DNA of 64,000 bases from Martinezella dioscoreae (GTDB lineage: Bacteria > Pseudomonadota > Alphaproteobacteria > Rhizobiales > Rhizobiaceae). The stretch is from the NCBI RefSeq assembly GCF_009176305.1, contig NZ_BLAJ01000003.1, positions 620,001-684,000 of the forward strand. The letters are read 5' to 3'. Below the pieces are notes generated by a model, which was not told the DNA's origin, searched no databases, and was given only the letters and a program-made list of their open reading frames with translations. Of the stretch, positions 26,575 through 35,474 are shown one piece after another; positions within the stretch are counted from its first letter, which is position 1; each line of letters starts with the position of its first letter. A program made the position numbers and the translations under genes.

Positions 26575-26589
26575 TGAAATTCATATTCA
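26575..26589. promoter_or_regulatory. IRO-like (RirA) operator upstream of rirA
   Basis: TGA-N9-TCA, the described iron-responsive operator core, occurs as TGAAATTCATATTCA, and sits within the perfect palindrome ATATGAA-A-TTCATAT. It adjoins the ICE-like site and may mediate RirA autoregulation. Confidence 0.55.
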
Positions 26590-26650
26590 GCTTATTTAGA
26601 AAGCCTGCCCTCCAGCCCCTGCCGACCTCCAATCGGCGATGCCTCGAAGC

Positions 26651-26998
26651 TCATGGCACGGAAATCCAGACCGCCATTTCGCAGCCGCCCGGCTCGCGGA
26701 AATGAAACCGACGGCCGCCCGGAAAATCGAAAGCCGGACGGGTGATGACGCCGCCGGCAAATTCGACGGCGCGCTGTGCGGCCTCCAGATCGGTGGTGCG
26801 CACGACGGGCAAAGGCGTGCCGGCCGCCTCCCCCGCATCTCCGTCAATGCCGGCATCTATTCCGGCCGCCTCGATGACATGGTAGGTCGGCCCATAGCTG
26901 ACGAAGCTCCAGTCGAAGGCTTCCTCGAAGAAGCGGCGGGTCTTCAGGCCATCTTTCGACGGAAATTCGAGATAGTCGATCTGATAGGTCATGGCCAT
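26651..26998 (-). CDS. VOC (glyoxalase/bleomycin resistance) family protein
   Basis: 115 residues, with GGGAGGG 7 bases before the first ATG (26998). The fold is the vicinal oxygen chelate type, in one module: YLEFPSKDGLKTRRFFEEAFDWSFVSYGPTYHVIE, then VVRTTDLEAAQRAVEFAGGVITRP, then GGRRFHFREPGGCEMAVW. This fits VOC proteins of unknown substrate. It lies downstream of mmsA on the same strand but after mmsA's own terminator, so it is probably transcribed separately. Confidence 0.8.
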   Translation of the reverse strand: MAMTYQIDYLEFPSKDGLKTRRFFEEAFDWSFVSYGPTYHVIEAAGIDAGIDGDAGEAAGTPLPVVRTTDLEAAQRAVEFAGGVITRPAFDFPGGRRFHFREPGGCEMAVWISVP

Positions 26999-27082
26999 CG
27001 CTCAGCCCTCCCGTTGTTCTTGTTTTGTTCTAGATGAAAACAGCGGCCCTGACAAGATGACTCCATCGAAAACAAACGCAAT

Positions 27083-27118
27083 AAAAAAGCCGCCGCCCGA
27101 AAATACCGGACGACGGCT
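27083..27118 (-). terminator. Rho-independent terminator of mmsA
   Basis: AGCCGCCGCCCG / CGGACGACGGCT with a short AT loop and two mismatches, followed on the minus strand by six T. It lies 25-60 bases after the mmsA stop. Confidence 0.8.
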
Positions 27119-27142
27119 GATACGAGCCGGTGATTGCGATGC

Positions 27143-28639
<1,497 letters not shown>

Positions 28640-28680
28640 GGATGTGCCTCCTCGTTTTCTTGGATGATGACAGGATCGCA

Positions 28681-28750
28681 CTTCAATTTGCACAAATCAA
28701 TGAGCTGCTATAAGCAACCGTTGTGCAGAAATTGAAGTCCTTCTTGTGCA
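28681..28750. promoter_or_regulatory. LysR operator set between mmsA and its regulator
   Basis: A long interrupted inverted repeat (CTTCAATTTGCACAA at 28681-28695 and its mirror TTGTGCAGAAATTGAAG at 28721-28737) and a third TTGTGCA at 28744-28750. The repeated TTGTGCA unit in the divergent gap is what a LysR regulator would bind. Confidence 0.6.
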
Positions 28751-28765
28751 AGAGAGGGTGTGTGA

Positions 28766-29647
28766 ATGGATTGGGATGATGTCCGGATGTTTCTGGCTGT
28801 GGCCCGCACGGGCCAAATCCTGGCCGCTTCGAAACGGCTCGGCGTCAACCACGCCACCCTCTCCCGTCGCGTGACGACGCTGGAAGAGCGCTTGAAGACG
28901 CGGTTGCTCGTGCGCCGCACCAATGGCTGCGATCTGACCGCCGAAGGCGAGATCTTCCTGCACGCGGCGGAGCGCATGGAAACGGAGATGCTGCGCGCGC
29001 AGGCGAGCGTCGGCCACCTCGACAGCGCGATCACCGGGACGGTGCGCATCGGCGCGCCTGATGGCTTCGGCGTTTCCTTTCTCGCGCCGCGGCTCGGGCG
29101 GCTGATCGCCCGTTATCCGGAGCTGCGTATCCAGCTTGTGCCTGTTCCCCGCTCTTTCTCGCTGTCGCAGCGCGAGGCCGATATCGCCATCACGCTCGAA
29201 CGTCCCGAGCAAGGTCGCCTGGTCTCATCGAAGCTGACGGATTACACGCTCGGGCTCTATGCTTCCAAAGCCTATCTGGAACAGGCCGGATTGCCCGACA
29301 GCGTGGAAGCACTAAAGCTGCATCCGCGCGTGGGCTATGTCGAAGACCTGATCTTTACGGCTTCGCTCAATTTTTCCGGCGAGATCATGCGCAGTTGGGA
29401 CGCCTCCTTCGAGATATCCACAGCGATTGGCCAAACGGAAGCGGTGCGCTCCGGCGCCGGCATCGGCATCCTGCATGATTACATCGCCAGGCAGTTTCCG
29501 GAGCTGACGCGCATCCTGCCCGATATCTCCATTAAGCGTGCCTATTGGACGACCTACCATGAAAGTGCCCGCGACCTGGTGCGTGTGCGCACCGTCGCGG
29601 ACTTCCTGCAGGAGCTTGTCAGCGAGGAGCGGCGGATCTTCCTGTAA
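28766..29647 (+). CDS. LysR-family regulator of mmsA
   Basis: 293 residues. The helix-turn-helix (WDDVRMFLAVARTGQILAASKRLGVNHATLSRRVTTLEERL) is followed by a substrate-binding domain (VRIGAPDGFGVSFLAPRLGRLI). It diverges from mmsA over a 126-base gap holding TTGTGCA repeats, so it very likely controls mmsA; the co-inducer may be an intermediate of valine or inositol breakdown. Direction of control (activator or repressor) is unknown. Confidence 0.87.
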   Translation: MDWDDVRMFLAVARTGQILAASKRLGVNHATLSRRVTTLEERLKTRLLVRRTNGCDLTAEGEIFLHAAERMETEMLRAQASVGHLDSAITGTVRIGAPDGFGVSFLAPRLGRLIARYPELRIQLVPVPRSFSLSQREADIAITLERPEQGRLVSSKLTDYTLGLYASKAYLEQAGLPDSVEALKLHPRVGYVEDLIFTASLNFSGEIMRSWDASFEISTAIGQTEAVRSGAGIGILHDYIARQFPELTRILPDISIKRAYWTTYHESARDLVRVRTVADFLQELVSEERRIFL

Positions 29648-29687
29648 AATGATGCCGATAGACGCGCTTCCTGCTCGCAGGCAGAGG

Positions 29688-29894
29688 TCACGGCATCAAG
29701 CTACACCACCATGACGGCGCATGCGGCGGCTGAGTTTCCGCATGCTTCGGCGGTTCCTCATTCTCATCCGGATTGGGAACGGGAACTTCATCCGGCAGCC
29801 TGTCCGGATCCGGCTCCTCGACAGGCGGCTTCGGTGTCCAGCCGGGTTCGGGCATCGGAGGCGTCTCGGGGATCGGCTCGTTCGGTACAGACAT
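29688..29894 (-). CDS. Small proline-rich protein
   Basis: 68 residues from the ATG at 29894, with AGGAG 6 bases upstream, which decides the start among longer frames. The sequence is unusually rich in Pro, Glu and Asp (PETPPMPEPGWTPKPP, then VEEPDPDRLPDE), so it is probably disordered and cytosolic. I believe similar short proteins occur in rhizobia but their role is not known to me. Confidence 0.6.
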   Translation of the reverse strand: MSVPNEPIPETPPMPEPGWTPKPPVEEPDPDRLPDEVPVPNPDENEEPPKHAETQPPHAPSWWCSLMP

Positions 29895-30084
29895 GTCCGC
29901 TCCTTTCGTCTCGTTGCCGATATGGACACAACGACCAGCAATGCGGACGGTTCCAAGATATTTCGGCATGCGGCCCGCATTTGTGGCGTGGGCGGGTCCG
30001 GCACTCCTCCCCGTTCGTCCCTCGCCGCTGGACAAAGGCCGGACGAAGCCTAGTATTTTAGACAGAGATCAGGGAGCCAGGACG

Positions 30085-30231
30085 ATGAGCGACAAGAAGC
30101 AGCAGAAACTGGACGAGAAAAAGCACAAGGAACAGGACGATTATCTGGAGGAAGCGCTGGAAGAGACTTTTCCGGCAAGCGATCCGATATCGCCAGGTCA
30201 CGTGTCCAAGAAGCCTGAAGACAAGAAATAA
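30085..30231 (+). CDS. Small acidic/basic protein with ETFPASDP motif
   Basis: 48 residues from the ATG at 30085, with GGGAG upstream. The front is a charged helix (MSDKKQQKLDEKKHKEQDDYLEEALEE), followed by TFPASDPISPG. The segment LEETFPASDP is a small conserved motif found in short proteins across proteobacteria. Function is unknown. It lies on the strand opposite the proline-rich gene. Confidence 0.6.
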   Translation: MSDKKQQKLDEKKHKEQDDYLEEALEETFPASDPISPGHVSKKPEDKK

Positions 30232-30283
30232 TCCCACAAGGCTAAAGGCGTCGGTATCTTGTAAAGGATGGATCGGGAGAGAA

Positions 30284-30360
30284 TGGTACGGTTGAGTGGG
30301 GTCGAACCACTGACCTCAGGTGCCACAAACCTGCGCTCTAACCAACTGAGCTACAACCGC
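30284..30360 (-). tRNA. tRNA-His (GTG)
   Basis: The complement folds as a 77-base cloverleaf: acceptor GCGGTTG/CAACCGT, D arm GCTC/GAGC, anticodon stem CAGGT/ACCTG with loop TTGTGGC (anticodon GTG), variable loop AGGTC, T arm AGTGG/CCACT, discriminator A and an encoded CCA. The base before the first G is T, not G, so the G-1 that HisRS of most bacteria uses is not encoded, and the discriminator is A73. This is the known alphaproteobacterial tRNA-His form. Confidence 0.95.
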
Positions 30361-30511
30361 ACATGATCGCGTTGCCGCGTCAACGGGGGTCACATACGAG
30401 GACTTTGAAATTATTTCAAGTCCTATCTCCCCGCAATATAAAAAAGCTTTGCAGATATCCAAATGATGATGCTGGGCCGGATATCGGCCAAGCCGGCTTG
30501 AGCTGCAAATG

Positions 30512-30549
30512 AAAAGTCCCGCCCCAGGGTTTTCACCTGGGAACGGGAC
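30512..30549 (-). terminator. Terminator of the phasin gene
   Basis: Nested stems GTCCCG/CGGGAC and CCCAGG/CCTGGG, followed on the minus strand by TTTT, about 35 bases after the phasin stop. Confidence 0.75.
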
Positions 30550-30580
30550 ATTCATGCCTTGGGAGGCTTATTGGAAATGA

Positions 30581-31027
30581 TCAGGCCTTGAAGGAGGCCA
30601 TTGCCTTTTCAGCGGCGTCCTTGGCGGGCTTTGCCAGCTTTTCGGCAACCTTCTTGGTGGTGTCCTGAATGGACTTGGCCTGCTCGACGGTGACTTCGGC
30701 CTGCTTGCGGATGAAGGCGGTCTGAAGTTCGAAGAGTTCTGCAACGGACTTGACGCGAAGCAGGGCTTCCATGTGAGCCAGCGAGCTTTCGGCATTGGTG
30801 CGCAGAACGTCGATGGCCTTGAGGCCGATTTCGACCGAGCCGGCCTGTGCGGTCTGCACGGTTGCCTCAACCGTCTTGCCGGCTTCCTCGGTGGCAGCCT
30901 TCAGCTTGGCAAAGGCTTCCTTGGACTGGGCAGCACCCTTTTCCGCGAAATCGCGGAAGGATTCGGAGAACTTGGACGGATCGAATGCAGCCGTTGAAAA
31001 AACGTCGTCTTTCTTTACAGTAGCCAT
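30581..31027 (-). CDS. Phasin (PHB granule-associated protein)
   Basis: 148 residues, mostly amphipathic helix with heptad-like Ala/Lys/Glu spacing. The segment AFDPSKFSESFRDFAEKGAAQSKEAFAKLKAATEEAGKTVEAT and the end EKLAKPAKDAAEKAMASFKA match the phasin_2 family. Phasins coat polyhydroxybutyrate granules and set their number and size. In S. meliloti the phasin gene next to cbrA is phaP1, which this should be. The leader carries two palindromes of the PhaR type. The start is at the MATVKKDD codon. Confidence 0.9.
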   Translation of the reverse strand: MATVKKDDVFSTAAFDPSKFSESFRDFAEKGAAQSKEAFAKLKAATEEAGKTVEATVQTAQAGSVEIGLKAIDVLRTNAESSLAHMEALLRVKSVAELFELQTAFIRKQAEVTVEQAKSIQDTTKKVAEKLAKPAKDAAEKAMASFKA

Positions 31028-31100
31028 GATTACGCTCCTAAAAGGGCCCTCCCTGAGGCGCCCGTCGTGAACTTGTGTGAGGGGTATATAATATAAAATA

Positions 31101-31133
31101 TTGTGCAGTGCAACATATTTGTGCGCCGCACAA
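31101..31133. promoter_or_regulatory. Two PhaR-like operators in the phasin leader
   Basis: TTGTGCAGTGCAA (31101-31113) and the perfect palindrome TTGTGCG-C-CGCACAA (31119-31133) lie just past an AT-rich promoter region, 74-106 bases from the phasin start. PhaR, which represses phasin genes until it is titrated by PHB, is known to bind TGC-rich inverted repeats, so these are candidates. Confidence 0.55.
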
Positions 31134-31249
31134 TACGTTAACCTTTCCGGCCGAAAAATGGGCCGCTCGCTGGACCGAAAAGCGGGGCGCCGTTATTAAT
31201 AAACTGTTAAATCACGAGAGGCGATCACGCCCGCAAAACAGGTTGGAAA

Positions 31250-34200
31250 ATGCCCGCAATTCAATATCCGTTCATTGACATTGCCGTGCATCCGCGCGTT
31301 CGGGAGCGTTTCGCGCGCGGTGAAGCCATGGTCATGTTCTCGACCGGCATGGATCGCGTGCTCTGGGCCAATGGCGCCGGCGCCAACCTTTTCGGCTATG
31401 ATGTCATTTACGATTTCGTCGAACAGGGACCGAAGCCAGGCGACGTCTCGTTCCGCCAGATCGAGGCGACGGCGCGCGGCCTTGGTACTATCGGCGATCA
31501 GCGCACATTCCTGATCCGCATGGCTTCCGGCTTCCAGCGGGCTGTCGTCAATGCCGCCGTCGAGCTGATCCGCATTCAGGCCGGCGAAGAGGCTGTGCTG
31601 TTTTCCTCTCCGGTCTCTTCGAAGCCGCTTTCCTCGGCCGAATGCGCCAAGCGCATGATCGACGGGTTCGACGATCCTGATACCCATATTGCCGTCATCG
31701 GCCGCGACGGCGAAATCGTTACCGCCTCTGCTGGCTTCAGAACACTCGGCGTAACGCCGCAGACCGCACGGATGCTGACGACCATGGCCGGCGCCCAGCC
31801 GGACCGGCTGATCAAGCGGCCCATCCCGACCGGACGTGGCTATCTGCCTGCCGCCATCGGCAAGCTCTCCGAAATTCCGGCCCTACACCTGCTCTTCGTT
31901 GTCGAAACAGTGCTTGGCCATCTCGACCCGACGGGAAGCCTTGCCGAGGAGACCAGCCTTGCCGCCGTCGAGCCGCAGGCGGAGGAAGTCCGTAAGGAGC
32001 TGGAGGCAGCGGCGCCGGACGAGGAGCCGAAAGCTGCTCCGGCCGCACCTTTCGGCGATGTTATCGATGCGGTAGCCGGCATCGAAGAGCTGGACGAAAC
32101 GCCGGAATATCGCGAGGACGAACAAGCGGAGGCGACCCCGGCCAACGGAAGCTCCGGTGAGACCGGAACGGACGCGACCGCCGATGCGGATGGCACGCCC
32201 GGCGCAGTTGCCGAGACCGAAGTTCACGCCAATGAGCATCAGCCGGAAACCGTGCCGGATAGCGAAGATAAGGCCGCCTCAGAGACAAAGACGGCAGCGG
32301 AACCGCCTCCGCCGGAAACTCACACCAATCCGGAAACCCGCACCGATATTGAAAACACCCCTGCGGAAGGTTTCAGCTTCAAGCACAACGGGCGCGCCAC
32401 CCGTTTCGTCTGGAAGATCGATGCCGCCGGCCATTTCAGCGAGGTTTCCCGCGAATTTGCCGATGCCGTGGGACCGCATGCCGCCCAGATTGCCGGCACG
32501 GCCTTTGCCGATGTCGCCCGCCGCTTCAATCTCGATCCGGACGGCAAGATCGCGGAACTATTGGCGCGGCGCGACACATGGTCCGGCCGCACGATCTACT
32601 GGCCGGTGGAGGGCACGAGCCTGACCGTGCCGGTCGATCTCGCCGCTTTGCCGACCTATACCCGCAGCCGCGAATTCGATGGCTTCCGGGGCTTTGGCGT
32701 CGTCCGCCTGGCGGATGCCATCGAAGATCCGATGAAGCGCGGCATGACCCTCGGCACCCATGCAGTTGGAGACGCCGCGCCCATCGCCGAATTGCCCCCC
32801 GAAGTGGAAACTGCATCCAACGAGCAATCACCCGCTACCGAAGCTGAACTATCCCCAGCGACGGAAGAGATTGAAAATCCGGCTCAGGATAGCGCAGAAT
32901 CCGCCCCGATCTCGCATTACGAACCGCCGGCACTGCGGATTTCCGAGACGCCGAACCGTCGCGAGTCGGACAAGGTCGTTCGTCTGCACGAGCGTCGGAC
33001 ATTGACGCAGACTGCCCTTTCGCTGAGCGAACAGGCAGCCTTCCGCGAAATCGCACGACAGCTCGAACCTTTCGGCAAGCGCACGGAACCGCCGGCGGAG
33101 CAGCCTCACGACGGGCAGCATGAGCATGAGGAGGGTACAGACACTCCTCCACAACCGAATGCGGCCGACGAAATCCTCTCCGAGGCATCCGAAACAACGG
33201 ACGGACACGGCCATGCCGATGACCAGCCGCCAGCAGCGGCAATTGCGGAAGAGAACGTCGCGACGCCAGTTGTGACATTCGTCGAGGCTGCGGATGATAA
33301 GAGCGCAAAAGCGGCTGACGGAGCCGCAGCCGAAGCATCGCCGGCATCGGCCGAGCCGGAGGAGGATTTCGACCCGCTGGATGTCCTGAACAACGCGATT
33401 CCGCCGCGCGTGAAGATGCGCACCGGCCTGTCGCCGGACATCATCGACCAGCTGCCGCTCGCGATCCTCATCCACGCCGGGGATCGCCTGATCCACGGCA
33501 ATCCGGAATTCCTGCGGCTGACCGGCTATGACAGCCTTGATGAGCTCGAGCAGGTCGGCGGACTTGATGCGCTGCTGCAACGCAACGATCTCGAAGGCAA
33601 GACCGAGCAGCCCGGCACGATGATGGTCGTGCGCGCCGACGATGCACTGGTGCCGGTGACGGCTCGGCTGCAGTCGATCCGTTGGGAAGACGGCACAGCC
33701 TTGATGCTGGCGTTGATGCCGGTGGAAAGAAGCGAGCCGCCAGCACCGCCGCCACAACCAATTCCTGAAGAGGCTCGCCCGGAGCGCATCCTCGAAAAGG
33801 TCGCGAAGCTGCAGGTCGAGATCGAGGAACTGCGCTCGACGCTGGAAACGGCGACGGATGGCGTGATCATCATCGGTCAGGACGGCGAGATCCGCTCGAT
33901 GAACCGCTCGGCGAGCGCCCTCTTCAACTATGACGACCAGGAGACCCGCGGCAAACCCTTCGTCATGCTGTTTGCGCATGAAAGCCAGAAGGCAGTGCTC
34001 GACTATCTCGGCGGCCTTTCGGGCCATGGCGTCGCCAGCGTGCTGAACGACGGCCGCGAAGTGATCGGCCGCGAGGCTTCCGGCGGTTTCGTGCCGCTGT
34101 TCATGACCATGGGTCGGCTGAATTCCTCGAACGGTTACTGCGCCGTCATCCGCGACATCACGCAATGGAAGCGCACCGAAGAAGAGCTGCGCAACGCCAA

Positions 34201-34927
34201 GCGTGCCGCCGAAACCGCCAACGCGCACAAGACCGACTTTCTGGCTCGCGTCAGCCATGAAATCCGCACGCCGCTCAACGCCATCATCGGCTTTTCCGAC
34301 ATGATGGCCGGTGAGCGTTTCGGGCCGATCGGCCATTCGCGCTATGTCGAATATGCGACCGATATCGGCCGCTCCGGTCGCCACGTGCTGGACATCGTGA
34401 ACGACCTTCTCGACATCTCGAAGATTGAAGCCGGCGAGATGGACTTGGATTTCGCATCGGTCGGCCTGAACGAAGCGATCACCGAAGCGGTGTCGCTGGT
34501 GCAACCGCAGGCTAACAGCCAGCGCGTCATCATCCGCACCGCACTTTCTCAGGCTGTGCCTAATGTCGTGGCCGATTTGCGCTCGATCAAGCAGATTGCG
34601 CTCAACATTCTCTCCAATGCCATCCGCTTCACGCCATCGGGCGGGCAGATCGTCGTGTCGACTGCGTATGAGGGCAATGGCAGCGTCGTGATGCGCATCC
34701 GGGATACCGGCGTCGGCATGACACGCTCGGAGCTGGAGCAGGCCATGAAGCCGTTCCGGCAGGTGTCCACCAATTCCCGCAAGCGCGGCGACGGCACCGG
34801 CCTCGGCCTGCCACTGACCAAGGCGATGGTCGATGCCAACCGCGCGACCTTCTCGATCAATTCCGCCCCGAACGAGGGCACGCTGGTCGAGATCACCTTC
34901 CCCTCGCCGCGGGTGCTGGCAAACTGA
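31250..34927 (+). CDS. cbrA: Sensor histidine kinase CbrA
   Basis: 1225 residues. PAS-like domains appear at about 20-110, near 380-470, and two close to the kinase core (about 735-830 and 850-960). The core is complete: phospho-acceptor His1003 (RVSHEIRTPLNAIIGF), N box NILSNAIRF, G1 RDTGVGM, G2 GDGTGLGL. Stretches at about 245-370 and 520-700 are low-complexity and rich in Glu, Ala, Thr and Pro. CbrA in S. meliloti acts through DivK to restrain CtrA, controlling cell cycle, envelope and symbiosis. The neighbours acsA2 and phasin support the orthology. No membrane helix is evident, so it is cytosolic. Confidence 0.92.
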   Translation: MPAIQYPFIDIAVHPRVRERFARGEAMVMFSTGMDRVLWANGAGANLFGYDVIYDFVEQGPKPGDVSFRQIEATARGLGTIGDQRTFLIRMASGFQRAVVNAAVELIRIQAGEEAVLFSSPVSSKPLSSAECAKRMIDGFDDPDTHIAVIGRDGEIVTASAGFRTLGVTPQTARMLTTMAGAQPDRLIKRPIPTGRGYLPAAIGKLSEIPALHLLFVVETVLGHLDPTGSLAEETSLAAVEPQAEEVRKELEAAAPDEEPKAAPAAPFGDVIDAVAGIEELDETPEYREDEQAEATPANGSSGETGTDATADADGTPGAVAETEVHANEHQPETVPDSEDKAASETKTAAEPPPPETHTNPETRTDIENTPAEGFSFKHNGRATRFVWKIDAAGHFSEVSREFADAVGPHAAQIAGTAFADVARRFNLDPDGKIAELLARRDTWSGRTIYWPVEGTSLTVPVDLAALPTYTRSREFDGFRGFGVVRLADAIEDPMKRGMTLGTHAVGDAAPIAELPPEVETASNEQSPATEAELSPATEEIENPAQDSAESAPISHYEPPALRISETPNRRESDKVVRLHERRTLTQTALSLSEQAAFREIARQLEPFGKRTEPPAEQPHDGQHEHEEGTDTPPQPNAADEILSEASETTDGHGHADDQPPAAAIAEENVATPVVTFVEAADDKSAKAADGAAAEASPASAEPEEDFDPLDVLNNAIPPRVKMRTGLSPDIIDQLPLAILIHAGDRLIHGNPEFLRLTGYDSLDELEQVGGLDALLQRNDLEGKTEQPGTMMVVRADDALVPVTARLQSIRWEDGTALMLALMPVERSEPPAPPPQPIPEEARPERILEKVAKLQVEIEELRSTLETATDGVIIIGQDGEIRSMNRSASALFNYDDQETRGKPFVMLFAHESQKAVLDYLGGLSGHGVASVLNDGREVIGREASGGFVPLFMTMGRLNSSNGYCAVIRDITQWKRTEEELRNAKRAAETANAHKTDFLARVSHEIRTPLNAIIGFSDMMAGERFGPIGHSRYVEYATDIGRSGRHVLDIVNDLLDISKIEAGEMDLDFASVGLNEAITEAVSLVQPQANSQRVIIRTALSQAVPNVVADLRSIKQIALNILSNAIRFTPSGGQIVVSTAYEGNGSVVMRIRDTGVGMTRSELEQAMKPFRQVSTNSRKRGDGTGLGLPLTKAMVDANRATFSINSAPNEGTLVEITFPSPRVLAN

Positions 34928-34945
34928 GACAGTCTCGGCTCGCCA

Positions 34946-35347
34946 TCAAAACCAAAGATCGCGCACGCATCGTCCGTCGGAAGGAAGATCTTCAAACGTG
35001 TCGAGCCCATCGAAATGATCGATCGGGAGGTCGGCAACGAGATCCGGCGGCGCCAGCCGAACATTGACCGCCATGCGCCGGCGGCCATCCTTTTGCAGCC
35101 TTAAGCCCCGCCAGCTCACGACGCAGGCGCAGGACGGGCAGAACAGTATTTCGAGAGAGGGCTTGTTCTTGCCGACGCGGGTATAGGAGGCAGTCTGGCC
35201 CGTGACGGAGACCCGCTCCTCTTCGTAGTCATAGGCCCACAGCGCACCGTAACGCCGGCAGAGCGTGCAGTTGCAGGCTGTAATTGAGCCTGGATCGCCT
35301 TCAAGCGTCCAGCCCGCCTTGCCGCAATGACAGGAGCCGATCAGCAT
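34946..35347 (-). CDS. GFA (glutathione-dependent formaldehyde-activating) family protein
   Basis: 133 residues from the ATG at 35347. The zinc-binding cysteines of the GFA fold are visible: SCHCGK, ACNCTLCRR and LFCPSCACVV. Family members add glutathione to formaldehyde (Gfa) or are uncharacterised zinc proteins; this one lacks anything to separate the two. It is convergent with cbrA. Confidence 0.85.
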   Translation of the reverse strand: MLIGSCHCGKAGWTLEGDPGSITACNCTLCRRYGALWAYDYEEERVSVTGQTASYTRVGKNKPSLEILFCPSCACVVSWRGLRLQKDGRRRMAVNVRLAPPDLVADLPIDHFDGLDTFEDLPSDGRCVRDLWF

Positions 35348-35474
35348 GGGTGCACCACTCCATTCGCTGCCTGGTCGAAGGAGCGGCATTCTGCCTTAGT
35401 CACGAGATCCCTGCAAATGCGCGGGAGAACACGAATTCTCACTCCCGGCCACCGACGCGACGAATGCTCGGCTT

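Noticed and set aside
29773..30084. Long upstream extension of the 48-residue ETFPASDP gene
   Set aside because: The extra residues overlap the opposite-strand proline-rich gene and have low-complexity composition; the ATG at 30085 has its own ribosome site.
32849..34504. 551-codon minus-strand frame within cbrA
   Set aside because: Shadow of the kinase core; the plus strand has all kinase motifs.
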